The translations under genes and the position numbers were made by a program. From Pseudomonas oligotrophica (GTDB lineage: Bacteria; Pseudomonadota; Gammaproteobacteria; Pseudomonadales; Pseudomonadaceae), in assembly GCF_021726475.1 (NCBI RefSeq), contig NZ_JAKJRU010000006.1, forward strand, positions 62,001-126,000: 64,000 nt of DNA, in the 5' to 3' direction. Under the pieces are notes generated by a model. That model had not been told where the DNA came from. It did no database searches and saw only the letters and a list, made by a program, of their open reading frames with translations. Each line of letters starts with the position of its first letter. The first letter of the stretch is position 1. This document shows positions 25,780-35,196 of the stretch, in pieces.

Positions 25780-27066
25780 ATGGGCAATCTGGCGCACCAG
25801 CCGGCCGCGCACGGCGCGCTGGCGGATCTGCACGAGCGCTACCGCAAGGTGCGCGCGACCAGCGAGGCGATCTGCGCACCGCTGCAGGTCGAGGACCACG
25901 TCATCCAGAGCATGCCCGATGTCAGCCCGCCGAAATGGCACCTGGCGCATGTCAGCTGGTTCTTCGAGGCCTTCCTGCTCAAGCCGTACCTGCCGGGCTA
26001 CCGGACGCCCGACCCGGCCTTCGACCACCTGTTCAACTCCTACTACGAGACCCACGGCACGCCCTTCCCGCGCGCCCGCCGCGGCCTGCTGTCGCGCCCG
26101 GGGGTGGCCGAGGTCTACCGCTTCCGCGCGTACGTCGACCAGGCCATGGCCGAGCTGCTGGGCCGGCCGCCGGCCGAGCATCGCGAGGAGATCGCCCGGC
26201 GCGTCGAACTCGGCCTGCAGCATGAGCAGCAGCACCAGGAGCTGCTGCTGATGGATATCAAGCACATCCTCGCGCAGAACCCGCTGCAGCCGGTCTACCG
26301 GGCCGACCTGCAGGCACCGCCCGTGGTCGCTCCGCAGCGCCTGCGCTGGTTCGACTACGCCGGCGGCGTGGTGGCGATCGGGCATGGCGGCGAGGCCTTC
26401 GCCTACGATTGCGAAACCCCGCGCCACCGCGAGTTCGTCGAGGACTTCCAGCTCGCCGAACGGCTGGTCACCAACGGCGAATACCTGGCCTTCATCGCTG
26501 ACGGCGGCTATGCGCGCACCGAGCTGTGGTTGTCCGACGGCTGGGCGCAGGTGCAGCAGGGCGACTGGCATGCGCCGCTTTACTGGCAGCGCGACTACGA
26601 CGCCTGGCACGAGATGACCCTCGCTGGCCTGCGCCCGCTCGATCTGCAGGCGCCGGTCTGCCACATCAGCTACTACGAGGCCGACGCCTACGCGCGCTGG
26701 GCCGGCGCCCGGCTGCCGCGCGAAGCCGAATGGGAGCTGGCCGCCGCCGGCCAGCCGCACCAGGGCAACTTCCTGGAAAGCGACCACCTGCAGCCGGTGG
26801 CCAGCCCGCCCGCCGGCAACGCGCCGGCGCAGCTGTTCGGCGATGCCTGGGAATGGACCGCCAGCGCCTACCTGCCCTACCCCGGCTTCCGCCCGCTACC
26901 GGGCAGCCTGGGCGAGTACAACGGCAAGTTCATGTCCGGGCAAATGGTCCTGCGTGGCGGCTGCTGTGCCACACCGGCGTCGCACATCCGCGCGACCTAT
27001 CGCAACTTCTTCCCGCCGGCGGCGCGCTGGCCGTTCGCCGGGCTGCGCCTGGCGCGCGACCGCTGA
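25780..27066 (+). CDS. egtB: Ergothioneine biosynthesis protein EgtB-like sulfoxide synthase
   Basis: A 428-aa protein, usual EgtB length. ATG at 25780 with GGGGAAG before it. N-terminal DinB_2 domain with the iron-binding His triad: KWHLAHVSWFFE (first His) and HEQQHQELLLMD (two further His). C-terminal FGE-sulfatase/SUMF1 domain from about 195 (VVAIGHGGEAFAYDCETPRH) through HISYYEADAYARWAGARLPR to GDAWEWTASAY and the ending LRGGCCATP and YRNFFPP. EgtB joins cysteine-type thiols to hercynine with O2. No EgtD methyltransferase gene is adjacent, so ergothioneine itself is inferred, not shown. Confidence 0.88.
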   Translation: MGNLAHQPAAHGALADLHERYRKVRATSEAICAPLQVEDHVIQSMPDVSPPKWHLAHVSWFFEAFLLKPYLPGYRTPDPAFDHLFNSYYETHGTPFPRARRGLLSRPGVAEVYRFRAYVDQAMAELLGRPPAEHREEIARRVELGLQHEQQHQELLLMDIKHILAQNPLQPVYRADLQAPPVVAPQRLRWFDYAGGVVAIGHGGEAFAYDCETPRHREFVEDFQLAERLVTNGEYLAFIADGGYARTELWLSDGWAQVQQGDWHAPLYWQRDYDAWHEMTLAGLRPLDLQAPVCHISYYEADAYARWAGARLPREAEWELAAAGQPHQGNFLESDHLQPVASPPAGNAPAQLFGDAWEWTASAYLPYPGFRPLPGSLGEYNGKFMSGQMVLRGGCCATPASHIRATYRNFFPPAARWPFAGLRLARDR

Positions 27067-27148
27067 TGCCGCGCCGATCCGCCGCCCCCGGCCCGGCCGA
27101 CAGCGCCGGGTGCCGTCCTCCAGCCCGTCTCGTCCAGCGGTCCTAGCC

Positions 27149-28909
27149 ATGTTCATGCACCTTCCCGGGCCAGCCCTCGGCCTGTCCGCCCTGCTGTTGC
27201 TGTCAACCCCGGCGCTGGCCGAATCGACCCTGCGCCTCTCCCAGCTGCAGCGCTGCGGCGATCTGCTGGCCGAACGCGAACTGACCTTCTGCCTGCGCAG
27301 CGAGGGCACCGCCGGCCTGCCCTACAGCCTGCACCTGGCCGGCCAGGCGATCGACGAGCAGCACATCGAGCACAACGACAGCGGACTGCGCCTCAGGCTG
27401 GATGCCGCGCACTGGCGCAGCGGCCCGCTGTGGCTGGAGCAGGACGGCCAGCGCAGCAACCCGGTGTGGCTGTCGTTCGGCCGCAGCCATGTGGTCGCGG
27501 CCAGCGAGGAACGCATCGCGCGCAACAGCGACGGGCTGCCCAGCTACATCGACCTGGTCAGCCTGGTCATCGAGGAGGACCAGAAGGGCCTGCCGACCGC
27601 GCGGCGCCTGGCCGAGCGCTACGGCGCGCAGGTGGTGGGCGCGATCCCGCCGCTCAACACCTACCAGTTGCGCCTGCCGGTGAAGGACCTGACCGAACGC
27701 GACGCGCTAGTGCTGCGCCTGGACAACGAGCCCGGGGTCGATGCCGTGGTGATCGAGGAGACCGGCGCCCAAGCGCACGAGGCCGAGCGCGCCGCACACC
27801 AGGAACGAGAGCAGGAGCGCGCGGCCAACCGCTTTCTCGATGCGGTGGCCTACTACCGGCACCGGATCGCATCGCGCGAGGCGCCGATCGCCACCACGCC
27901 GGTGCGCATCGGCGTGATCGAGCGCGACCTGGATTTCGACGCGCCGGTGTTTCGCCACTTTCTCGCGCCCTGCGAGCCGGCGCAGCAGCGCACCTGCCTC
28001 TATGGCCGCGATGCCGAGCGCCCCGAAGGCCACGGCAGCAGCGTGGCCGGGCTGCTCGCCGCGCATGGCGAGGACAGTCGCGACCTGGGCTTTCTCAGCG
28101 CGCTGGATGGCACCGGCCCGGGCTTCGAGGTGATCGTCGAGCGCAACTCCGACGCCGGCATCACCGCCAACATCGCCGCCTCGGTGAACCTGGTCGAGGA
28201 CGGTGCGCGCATCCTCAACTGGAGCTGGGGCATCCACCGGGTCGGCACCCTGGACGCCGACGGCGAACCGGTGGATTCGCTGCTGCGTTCGGGAGTCGCC
28301 ATGAGCGGCTACGAGGAGCTGCTGGAGGAATTCTTTCGCTGGCTGCGGCGCGAGCACCCGGACGTGCTGGTCATCAACTCGGCCGGCAATGGCTCGGCCC
28401 GTTCGGGGCGCGACGACTACCGCCTGCCGTCCTCGTTCATCACCGAGCAGTTGCTGGTGGTCGGCGGCCACCAGCGCACCCGCGGCCGCAACCTGCCTGT
28501 CGAGCACCCGGGGCACGTGACCCGGCGGCCGTCGTCCAACCTCGACATGCGGGTGGACATCACCGCGGCCGCCTGCGTCCGCGCCGCGACGCGCGAGCGC
28601 GGCATGCACGGCGAGGTGCACTGCGGCACTTCCTACGCCACGCCGCTGGTGGCCGGCACGGTGGCGGCGATGCTCTCGATCAACCCGCAGCTGCAACCCG
28701 AGCAGGTCCGCGAGCTGCTGCGCCGCAGCGCCATGACTGTCGGCGGCGAGTCGGACTTCGAACCGGCCGACGCCGACGACCTGACCGCACCGATCCTGCC
28801 GTCCGAGCGCGAGCAGCGCCTGGACGACGCCGATATCGGCCGCTCGGCGCGGCTGGACATGCACCGCGCCCTGGAGCTGACCGTCAGCAGCCTGCGCCAG
28901 GTACGCTGA
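27149..28909 (+). CDS. Secreted subtilisin-like (S8) protein with Glu at the catalytic Asp position
   Basis: A 586-aa protein with signal peptide 1-24 (STPALA). A 220-aa propeptide-like region with charged helices precedes the S8 core. His295 (EGHGSSVAGLLAA), oxyanion Asn414 (INSAGNGS) and Ser495 (CGTSYATPLVAGTVA) are present. The Asp motif reads VRIGVIERDLDFDAP, placing Glu258 where the catalytic Asp (VIDTG) belongs. Asp260 is two residues later and could substitute. The C-terminus is acidic and helical. It follows egtB by 82 nt. It may be an atypical or inactive periplasmic protease. Confidence 0.8.
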   Translation: MFMHLPGPALGLSALLLLSTPALAESTLRLSQLQRCGDLLAERELTFCLRSEGTAGLPYSLHLAGQAIDEQHIEHNDSGLRLRLDAAHWRSGPLWLEQDGQRSNPVWLSFGRSHVVAASEERIARNSDGLPSYIDLVSLVIEEDQKGLPTARRLAERYGAQVVGAIPPLNTYQLRLPVKDLTERDALVLRLDNEPGVDAVVIEETGAQAHEAERAAHQEREQERAANRFLDAVAYYRHRIASREAPIATTPVRIGVIERDLDFDAPVFRHFLAPCEPAQQRTCLYGRDAERPEGHGSSVAGLLAAHGEDSRDLGFLSALDGTGPGFEVIVERNSDAGITANIAASVNLVEDGARILNWSWGIHRVGTLDADGEPVDSLLRSGVAMSGYEELLEEFFRWLRREHPDVLVINSAGNGSARSGRDDYRLPSSFITEQLLVVGGHQRTRGRNLPVEHPGHVTRRPSSNLDMRVDITAAACVRAATRERGMHGEVHCGTSYATPLVAGTVAAMLSINPQLQPEQVRELLRRSAMTVGGESDFEPADADDLTAPILPSEREQRLDDADIGRSARLDMHRALELTVSSLRQVR

Positions 28910-28915
28910 GCCGGC

Positions 28916-29299
28916 TCAGGGACGCGCGAGCAGGCCGTCGAAGGTTTCCGGCACCAGCGCCGCCGCGCCCTGGTCGTCCAGGCGCTGGCGCAGGCCGGCA
29001 CTCTGCGGATGGCGGCCGTCGAGGATTTCCAGCAGGCGCTGGCCTCGCTCGGTGAGCACGAAGTTCTCGCCGGTGCCGCCCTCCTCCTCCGGGCGCGCCA
29101 CCATGAAGCCGCCCTCGAACAGGATGCTCTCGTAGTCCGCCGCCTCGGCCCGCAGGCTGTCGAGGTTGGGCATCGGCTCGCCGCGGCCTTCCAGCTCCAG
29201 CGCATGTTCCTCGGCGTAGCGACGCGGTTTGAAGCTGTGGTTGGCCGATTGCTGCACCTCGCGCAGCAGGCGCAGCAGCAGTTCCCAGTCGTAGCGCAT
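28916..29299 (-). CDS. DUF2513-like protein
   Basis: A 127-aa protein. ATG at 29299 with AGGAG 7 nt upstream; longer in-frame versions lack a ribosome site. It opens MRYDWELLLRLLREVQQSAN, the DUF2513 pattern (xRDW-LxRxILxxxE). ADYESILFEGGFMVARPEEE and the winged-helix-like LTERGQRLLEILDG follow. Family members look like winged-helix proteins of mobile elements, but this copy is in a core-type neighbourhood. It converges with the S8-like gene. Confidence 0.75.
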   Translation of the reverse strand: MRYDWELLLRLLREVQQSANHSFKPRRYAEEHALELEGRGEPMPNLDSLRAEAADYESILFEGGFMVARPEEEGGTGENFVLTERGQRLLEILDGRHPQSAGLRQRLDDQGAAALVPETFDGLLARP

Positions 29300-29420
29300 G
29301 ACGGTCTCCTCGCAACGTGGCGGTCTTGTTATGTCCGACCCCTCGTCGCGCGCCCGGTTCGCTGAACTAAAGCGGCTGCGCGGCAATCCACCGTCTACGC
29401 AACCGCACGAGGACGCTGCC

Positions 29421-29708
29421 ATGAAAACCCTGCTCGCATCGCTCGCCGTCGCCCTGCTGGCCAGCCCCGGCGTGCACGCCGCCTGCACGCCGGACGAGGT
29501 CACCGCCAAGGCCGAACAGCTGGCCGAACGGGTCAACCAGCTGACCCGCAACGACCCGGAACGTGCTAAGCGGCTGAACGAGGCGATCCGCCAGGAAGAC
29601 GACAAGCGCACCGCCGAGCAGTTGGGCGACGAGTGCGAGGCCTATGACCGGCGCATGCGCCAGCTGGAGGAGGCCGAACGGCAGGCGGACATGCCGTCGG
29701 GCCGGTAG
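29421..29708 (+). CDS. Small secreted helical protein (95 aa)
   Basis: ATG at 29421, with ACGAGGACGCTGCC upstream. Signal peptide 1-20 (ASPGVHA/A). The mature part is a charged helix (KAEQLAERVNQLTRNDPERA, KRLNEAIRQEDDKRT) with two Cys (positions about 22 and 72) that could form a disulfide in the periplasm. It converges with the DEAD-box helicase gene. Family recalled as a pseudomonad-conserved hypothetical; role unknown. Confidence 0.75.
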   Translation: MKTLLASLAVALLASPGVHAACTPDEVTAKAEQLAERVNQLTRNDPERAKRLNEAIRQEDDKRTAEQLGDECEAYDRRMRQLEEAERQADMPSGR

Positions 29709-29724
29709 ATGCGCTGCGGCCGCC

Positions 29725-31047
<1,323 letters not shown>

Positions 31048-31197
31048 GGGCAACCTCGGGGCATGGCGGGAAACGATGGCATAGGTTAACCGCTTCCACC
31101 GGCAAAGGCGCGTTCTGCAATGGCCAGCATGTTCGGCATGCGGGACAGGCGCTAAGCTGCAAAAAAAACCAACCCGGATTAATGCCTGGAGTCCCCC

Positions 31198-31608
31198 ATG
31201 AGCCATATTCGCATCCTCGGCGCCGTCGCGCTGACGCTCGCCCTGGCCAGCGCCGGTGCGCTGGCCGAGCCGAAGAACGGCAAGCCCGGCCAGGGCGGCC
31301 AGCCCTACAGCCAGCCGGAGCACTCGCGCTACGAGCAGGGCCCGTCGATCGACATCCGTGCGGTGCGCCATACCCTGCAACTGCACCGCGACCTGTACCA
31401 GCCGGCCGCGCCGCTGCCGCCGGGGGTGCGCAAGAACCTGGCGCGGGGCAAGCCGCTGCCGCCGGGCATCGCGATGAAGCTCGACCAGCGCCTGGTGGAT
31501 CGCCTGCCGCACTATTCGGGCTACGAATGGCGCCAGGTCGGCCGCGACCTGCTGCTGATCGCCGCCGGCGGGATCATCTACGAAATCCTGGAGAACGTAC
31601 TGGAGTGA
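31198..31608 (+). CDS. CigR-like periplasmic protein with inner-membrane anchor
   Basis: A 136-aa protein. Signal peptide 1-23 (AGALA). A disordered Gly/Gln/Pro stretch precedes the conserved region PPGVRKNLARGKPLPPGIA and then WRQVGRDLLLIAAGGIIYEI at the C-terminus. This is the organisation of the CigR / RcnB-related family, named after a Salmonella anti-virulence regulator. In non-pathogens the role is unknown. It is divergent from the DEAD-box gene. Confidence 0.82.
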   Translation: MSHIRILGAVALTLALASAGALAEPKNGKPGQGGQPYSQPEHSRYEQGPSIDIRAVRHTLQLHRDLYQPAAPLPPGVRKNLARGKPLPPGIAMKLDQRLVDRLPHYSGYEWRQVGRDLLLIAAGGIIYEILENVLE

Positions 31609-31622
31609 GCGGCCGATACGCC

Positions 31623-31943
31623 TTACTTCGGCTCGCAGGTGAGCTGCAGGCGCAGGCGGATGACGTCGCGCCTGAACTTGTTCGACAGCGCCTTGCGCTC
31701 GCCGGGGGCAAGCTCGACACGCCGGGTACGCGGCGCTTCCGGGCCGTTGCGAAACACCAGGCTGCAGACCGCGGCCTGTTGCCCATAGTTGTGCAGCTCG
31801 ACGGCCGCCAGGTCGCGGTCGATGGCCTGCGGCGTGGCGCTGATCTCGGCACCGTTGAGCTGCTGCTCGACGTCGATCGGATAGCTCGCCGCCGTGGCGG
31901 CCAGCGGCAGCAGGGCGAGCAGGCAGAGGCAGATACGTTTCAT
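31623..31943 (-). CDS. Small periplasmic protein of unknown function (106 aa)
   Basis: ATG at 31943 with AAGGAG upstream. Signal peptide 1-19 (LAATAA). The mature domain looks like a single beta-sandwich: EQQLNGAEISATPQAIDRDL, ELHNYGQQAAVCSLVFRNGP, RRVELAPGERKALSNKFRRD, with two Cys likely bridging. Divergent from the LysR gene with 59 nt between starts, so the regulator may control it. Function unknown. Confidence 0.75.
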   Translation of the reverse strand: MKRICLCLLALLPLAATAASYPIDVEQQLNGAEISATPQAIDRDLAAVELHNYGQQAAVCSLVFRNGPEAPRTRRVELAPGERKALSNKFRRDVIRLRLQLTCEPK

Positions 31944-32002
31944 CGGGCGGTCTCCTTCGGGGCCGCCAGCGTAGCAGACCACCGGCACAGGAGCCGACGT
32001 AG

Positions 32003-32911
32003 ATGAAAGTGCCACGGGTGACACTCGAGCAATGGCGCACGCTGCAGGCGGTCATCGACAGCGGTGGTTTCGCCCAGGCCGCCGAGGTGCTGCACCGCTC
32101 GCAATCCTCGGTCAGCTACACGGTGGCGCGCATGCAGGAGCAGCTCGGCGTGCCGCTGCTGCGCATCGAGGGGCGCAAGGCGGTGCTCACCGAGGCCGGC
32201 GAGGTGCTGCTGCGCCGTTCGCGCCAGCTGGTCAACCAGGCCAGCCAGCTGGAGGAACTGGCCCACCACATGGAACAGGGCTGGGAGGCCGAGGTGCGCC
32301 TGGCGGTGGATGCCGCCTACCCCAACGACAAGCTGATCCGCGCGCTCTCGGCCTTCATGCCCAAGAGCCGCGGCTGCCGCGTGCGGCTGCGCGAAGAGGT
32401 GCTGTCCGGCGTCGAGGAAGTGCTCAAGGACGGCACCGCGGACCTGGCCATCAGCGCGCTGGACATCACCGGCTACCTCGGTGCCGAGCTGAGCACCGTC
32501 GAGTTCGTCGCCGTCGCCCATGCCGAGCACCCGCTGCACCAGCTGGGCCGCAAGCTCAGCGTGCAGGACCTGCAGGGCCAGATGCAGGTGGTGGTCCGCG
32601 ACACCGGTGTGCGCCAGCCGCGCGATGCCGGCTGGCTGGGCGCCGAACAGCGCTGGACGGTCGGCAGCCTGGCGACCTCGGTAGCCTTCGTCAGCAGCGG
32701 CCTGGGCTTCGCCTGGCTGCCGCGGCACATGATCGTTCGCGAGCTGGCCGAGGGCCTGCTCAAGCCGCTGCCGCTGATCCAAGGTAGCATCCGCAAGCCG
32801 TTGTTCTATCTCTACACTAACCCCGACCGACCGCTCGGACCGGCCACGCGGATTCTCATCGAGCTGATCCGCACGTACGATGCCGAGCAGGCCCCGCCCG
32901 CCCGGGGCTGA
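32003..32911 (+). CDS. LysR-family transcriptional regulator
   Basis: A 302-aa protein, standard length. N-terminal winged helix-turn-helix ([40 protein letters not shown]) and an effector-binding domain at about 95-295 ([35 protein letters not shown]). Probably controls itself and/or the divergent 31943 gene. The gene at 32943 (ppiA) follows by 31 nt. The inducer cannot be predicted. Confidence 0.93.
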   Translation: MKVPRVTLEQWRTLQAVIDSGGFAQAAEVLHRSQSSVSYTVARMQEQLGVPLLRIEGRKAVLTEAGEVLLRRSRQLVNQASQLEELAHHMEQGWEAEVRLAVDAAYPNDKLIRALSAFMPKSRGCRVRLREEVLSGVEEVLKDGTADLAISALDITGYLGAELSTVEFVAVAHAEHPLHQLGRKLSVQDLQGQMQVVVRDTGVRQPRDAGWLGAEQRWTVGSLATSVAFVSSGLGFAWLPRHMIVRELAEGLLKPLPLIQGSIRKPLFYLYTNPDRPLGPATRILIELIRTYDAEQAPPARG

Positions 32912-32942
32912 GCGCATTCGCAAAACCATCAGGAACCACGCC

Positions 32943-33497
32943 ATGCTCAAACGTCTTGCCCTCGCCGCCTGCAGCCTGCTGCTGGCCGGCAACCTGCTGG
33001 CGGCCGAGAAGCCGCACGTACTGCTGACCACCACCCTCGGCGAGATCGAGGTCGAACTCGAAGCGGAAAAGGCGCCGATCAGCGTCGAGAACTTCCTCGG
33101 CTACGTGGAAAGCGGCTTCTACGACAACACCGTGTTCCACCGCGTGATCCCCGGCTTCATGGTCCAGGGCGGCGGTTTCAGCGACGGGCTGAACCAGAAG
33201 CCGACCCGCGCACCGATCAAGAACGAGGCCGACAACGGCCTGCACAACGTCCGCGGCACGCTGGCCATGGCGCGCACCCAGCAGGTGAACTCCGCCACCA
33301 GCCAGTTCTTCATCAACCACCGCGACAACGACTTCCTCGACCATGGCTCGCGCGACTTCGGCTACGCCGTGTTCGGCAAGGTGGTGCGCGGCATGGAAGT
33401 GGTCGACCAGATCGCCCAGGTGCCGACCGGCAACAGCGGCATGATGCAGAACGTACCGCTCAAGCCGGTGAAGATTCTTTCCGCCAAGAAGCTCTGA
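32943..33497 (+). CDS. ppiA: Periplasmic peptidyl-prolyl cis-trans isomerase (cyclophilin)
   Basis: A 184-aa protein with signal peptide 1-21 (NLLAA). The cyclophilin core is intact: [17 protein letters not shown] with the catalytic Arg, [28 protein letters not shown] and [17 protein letters not shown]. It catalyses proline isomerisation of envelope proteins. It closely follows the LysR gene but need not be controlled by it. Confidence 0.95.
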   Translation: MLKRLALAACSLLLAGNLLAAEKPHVLLTTTLGEIEVELEAEKAPISVENFLGYVESGFYDNTVFHRVIPGFMVQGGGFSDGLNQKPTRAPIKNEADNGLHNVRGTLAMARTQQVNSATSQFFINHRDNDFLDHGSRDFGYAVFGKVVRGMEVVDQIAQVPTGNSGMMQNVPLKPVKILSAKKL

Positions 33498-33581
33498 GCC
33501 CTCCGGGGCCGGCCCGCCCGGCCCCGCCATCCGCAGGAGCGGCGCCGCCGCTGCGCCCTCCGGCCACCAAGGAGACGCGAC

Positions 33582-34001
33582 ATGACTGCCCCCCAAAGCC
33601 CGCTCAATACCCCCGAGGGCGAGGCGCAACTGCTGCAGGACCTGCTCAGCGCCGAACGCGCCGGGGCGAAGGTCGCCGGCGACTCGCTGCCGCAGGCCAC
33701 CGACCCGGCCCAGCGCCAGCTGCTCGAGCAGGTCCGCGAGGGTGAAGTGGAAAGCTGCAAGCGCCTGCTCACCTGCCTCAAGCACCTGGGCCTCGAGCCG
33801 AACAAGGACACCGGCACCTTCTACGGCAAGGCCATGGCCATCGAGTCGCTGGACGAGCGCCTGCCGTTCATCGACAAGGGCCAGCAGTGGGTCATCCGCA
33901 AGCTGCGCGAGTACCTGCCGGGCTGCCAGGACCCGCTGATCCGCAGCGAGCTCGAGCGGATGCTGGAAATCCACGAGGTCAACTCGGCCGCTTCCCACTG
34001 A
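33582..34001 (+). CDS. DUF6306 family protein
   Basis: A 139-aa cytoplasmic helical protein with AAGGAGACGCGAC before ATG. Sequence pattern: EAQLLQDLLSAERAGAKVAG, EGEVESCKRLLTCLKHLGLE, TFYGKAMAIESLDERLPFID and QQWVIRKLREYLPG. This recalls the ferritin-like DUF6306 family. Conserved Glu/Asp/His positions in several helices would fit metal binding, but a full ligand set is not obvious. Role unknown. Confidence 0.8.
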   Translation: MTAPQSPLNTPEGEAQLLQDLLSAERAGAKVAGDSLPQATDPAQRQLLEQVREGEVESCKRLLTCLKHLGLEPNKDTGTFYGKAMAIESLDERLPFIDKGQQWVIRKLREYLPGCQDPLIRSELERMLEIHEVNSAASH

Positions 34002-34089
34002 CCACCACCCGCACCGCCGCGCCGCCCTGCGTGGCGGTGCGACGTGCTAGCATTGCCGGCCGCAGCCCACGCAGCCAGGCAACATCCCG

Positions 34090-34524
34090 ATGGCCGAACA
34101 CGATTTCCGCTACTCCCTCCTCAGCCCAGCCCACACCCTGACCGAATGCCGCGCCCTGGCGCCCGGCCGCTACCAGGTGACCGGCAACGGCGGCTCGATC
34201 CGCAGCGGCGACACCCTGCTGGTCACGCTCAAGGGCAGCCGCGACCTGTCGCAGCGCCTGACCGTGGAGAAGGTCCGCCACCTGATCAACCCGCCCGGCC
34301 AGTGGATGGCGGTGGCCAGCGGGCCGGTGTTCCGCGAGTTGGCGATCCTCAACTGGCAGGTCGACTGCAATGGCTGCGGCAAGCGCCTGGATTTCGAATT
34401 CGCCGTCGATGCCGCCGCCGGCGAAGCCGCCCGCGCCCCGGCCGCCGAAGCGCGCATCGCCGAACTCGGCTGGAGCAGCCGCGACGGCGGACATTTCTGC
34501 CCCACCTGCAAGGAAGCCGACTGA
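34090..34524 (+). CDS. Unknown protein with a CxxC zinc-ribbon-like pair
   Basis: A 144-aa cytoplasmic protein, ATG 34090. The N-terminal 80 residues are beta-rich (YQVTGNGGSIRSGDTLLVTL). The C-terminal part has VDCNGCGKRLDFEF and, 40 residues later, FCPTCKEAD: two CxxC knuckles that could bind one zinc. Its stop shares a base with the following META-domain gene start (TGATG), so the two are coupled. Function not recognised. Confidence 0.75.
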   Translation: MAEHDFRYSLLSPAHTLTECRALAPGRYQVTGNGGSIRSGDTLLVTLKGSRDLSQRLTVEKVRHLINPPGQWMAVASGPVFRELAILNWQVDCNGCGKRLDFEFAVDAAAGEAARAPAAEARIAELGWSSRDGGHFCPTCKEAD

Positions 34525-34925
34525 TGCACCGCAACACCCTGCCACTGCTCGCCGCCCTGGCAACCGCCGGCTGCGCCGTCGAACCGCTGACCCTGGAAAA
34601 CGACGTCACCTATGTCGCCGAATGGGTCGGCGACCAGGCCGTGGTCGGCCGCACCCCGATCTCGCTGACGCTCTCGGGCGATCGCGCCTACGGCAACGCC
34701 GGCTGCAACCACTGGTTCGCCAGCTACCGGCTGGACGGCGAGACGCTGCGCTTCGACCAGATCGGCAGCACCCGCAAGCTCTGCGCCGAACCGATCATGC
34801 GCCAGGAGCAGCACTTCCTCGAACTGCTCGGCCAGGTCGAGCGCTGGGACGTCTCGCGCATCGACCAGCTGCGCCTGTGGCCAGCCCACGGCGAGCCGAT
34901 CCGCTTCTGGCCGGAGCAGGACTGA
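34524..34925 (+). CDS. META-domain (HslJ-like) lipoprotein
   Basis: A 133-aa protein. ATG 34524 overlaps the stop of the zinc-ribbon-like gene. Lipobox TAGC (Cys17). META-type features: ISLTLSGDRAYGNAGCNHWF, YRLDGETLRFDQIGSTRKLC, and the C-terminal MRQEQHFLELLGQVERWDVS and LRLWPAHGEPIRFWP. Related HslJ proteins are linked to outer-membrane stress and novobiocin resistance in E. coli. Likely located in the outer membrane or periplasm. Confidence 0.9.
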   Translation: MHRNTLPLLAALATAGCAVEPLTLENDVTYVAEWVGDQAVVGRTPISLTLSGDRAYGNAGCNHWFASYRLDGETLRFDQIGSTRKLCAEPIMRQEQHFLELLGQVERWDVSRIDQLRLWPAHGEPIRFWPEQD

Positions 34926-35166
34926 GCGCCAGAACAGGGCATCGCGGCGCCAATTGCACCCGTGCGGTCGCTTTTCCAAGCAACGCGTGCACCTGCAGCC
35001 GCCGCCACGCCCGGGCGAAGCCAGGCAACCCCTGTCCGCTCAAGCCTTTGCCTGACCACCCCACACTGCAACGAAACTGGCATATGCCCTGCATAGACTC
35101 TGGCAACCAGTTTCGGGGACCTCGGTACAGGCAGGCCGGGAATCCCCTCTTTTATGCGAAACCACA

Positions 35167-35189
35167 AAGGCCGCTCCCGAAGCGGCCTT
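35167..35189 (-). terminator. Terminator at the end of the msh operon
   Basis: A 9-bp perfect stem AAGGCCGCT/AGCGGCCTT with a 5-nt loop, 8 nt past the mshQ stop. Weak T-run on the minus strand. Confidence 0.7.
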
Positions 35190-35196
35190 GCGGTTT

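Noticed and set aside
34926..35166. Possible small gene or RNA between the META lipoprotein and mshQ
   Set aside because: No ribosome site with a credible frame and no cloverleaf or conserved structure was seen apart from the terminator at 35167.
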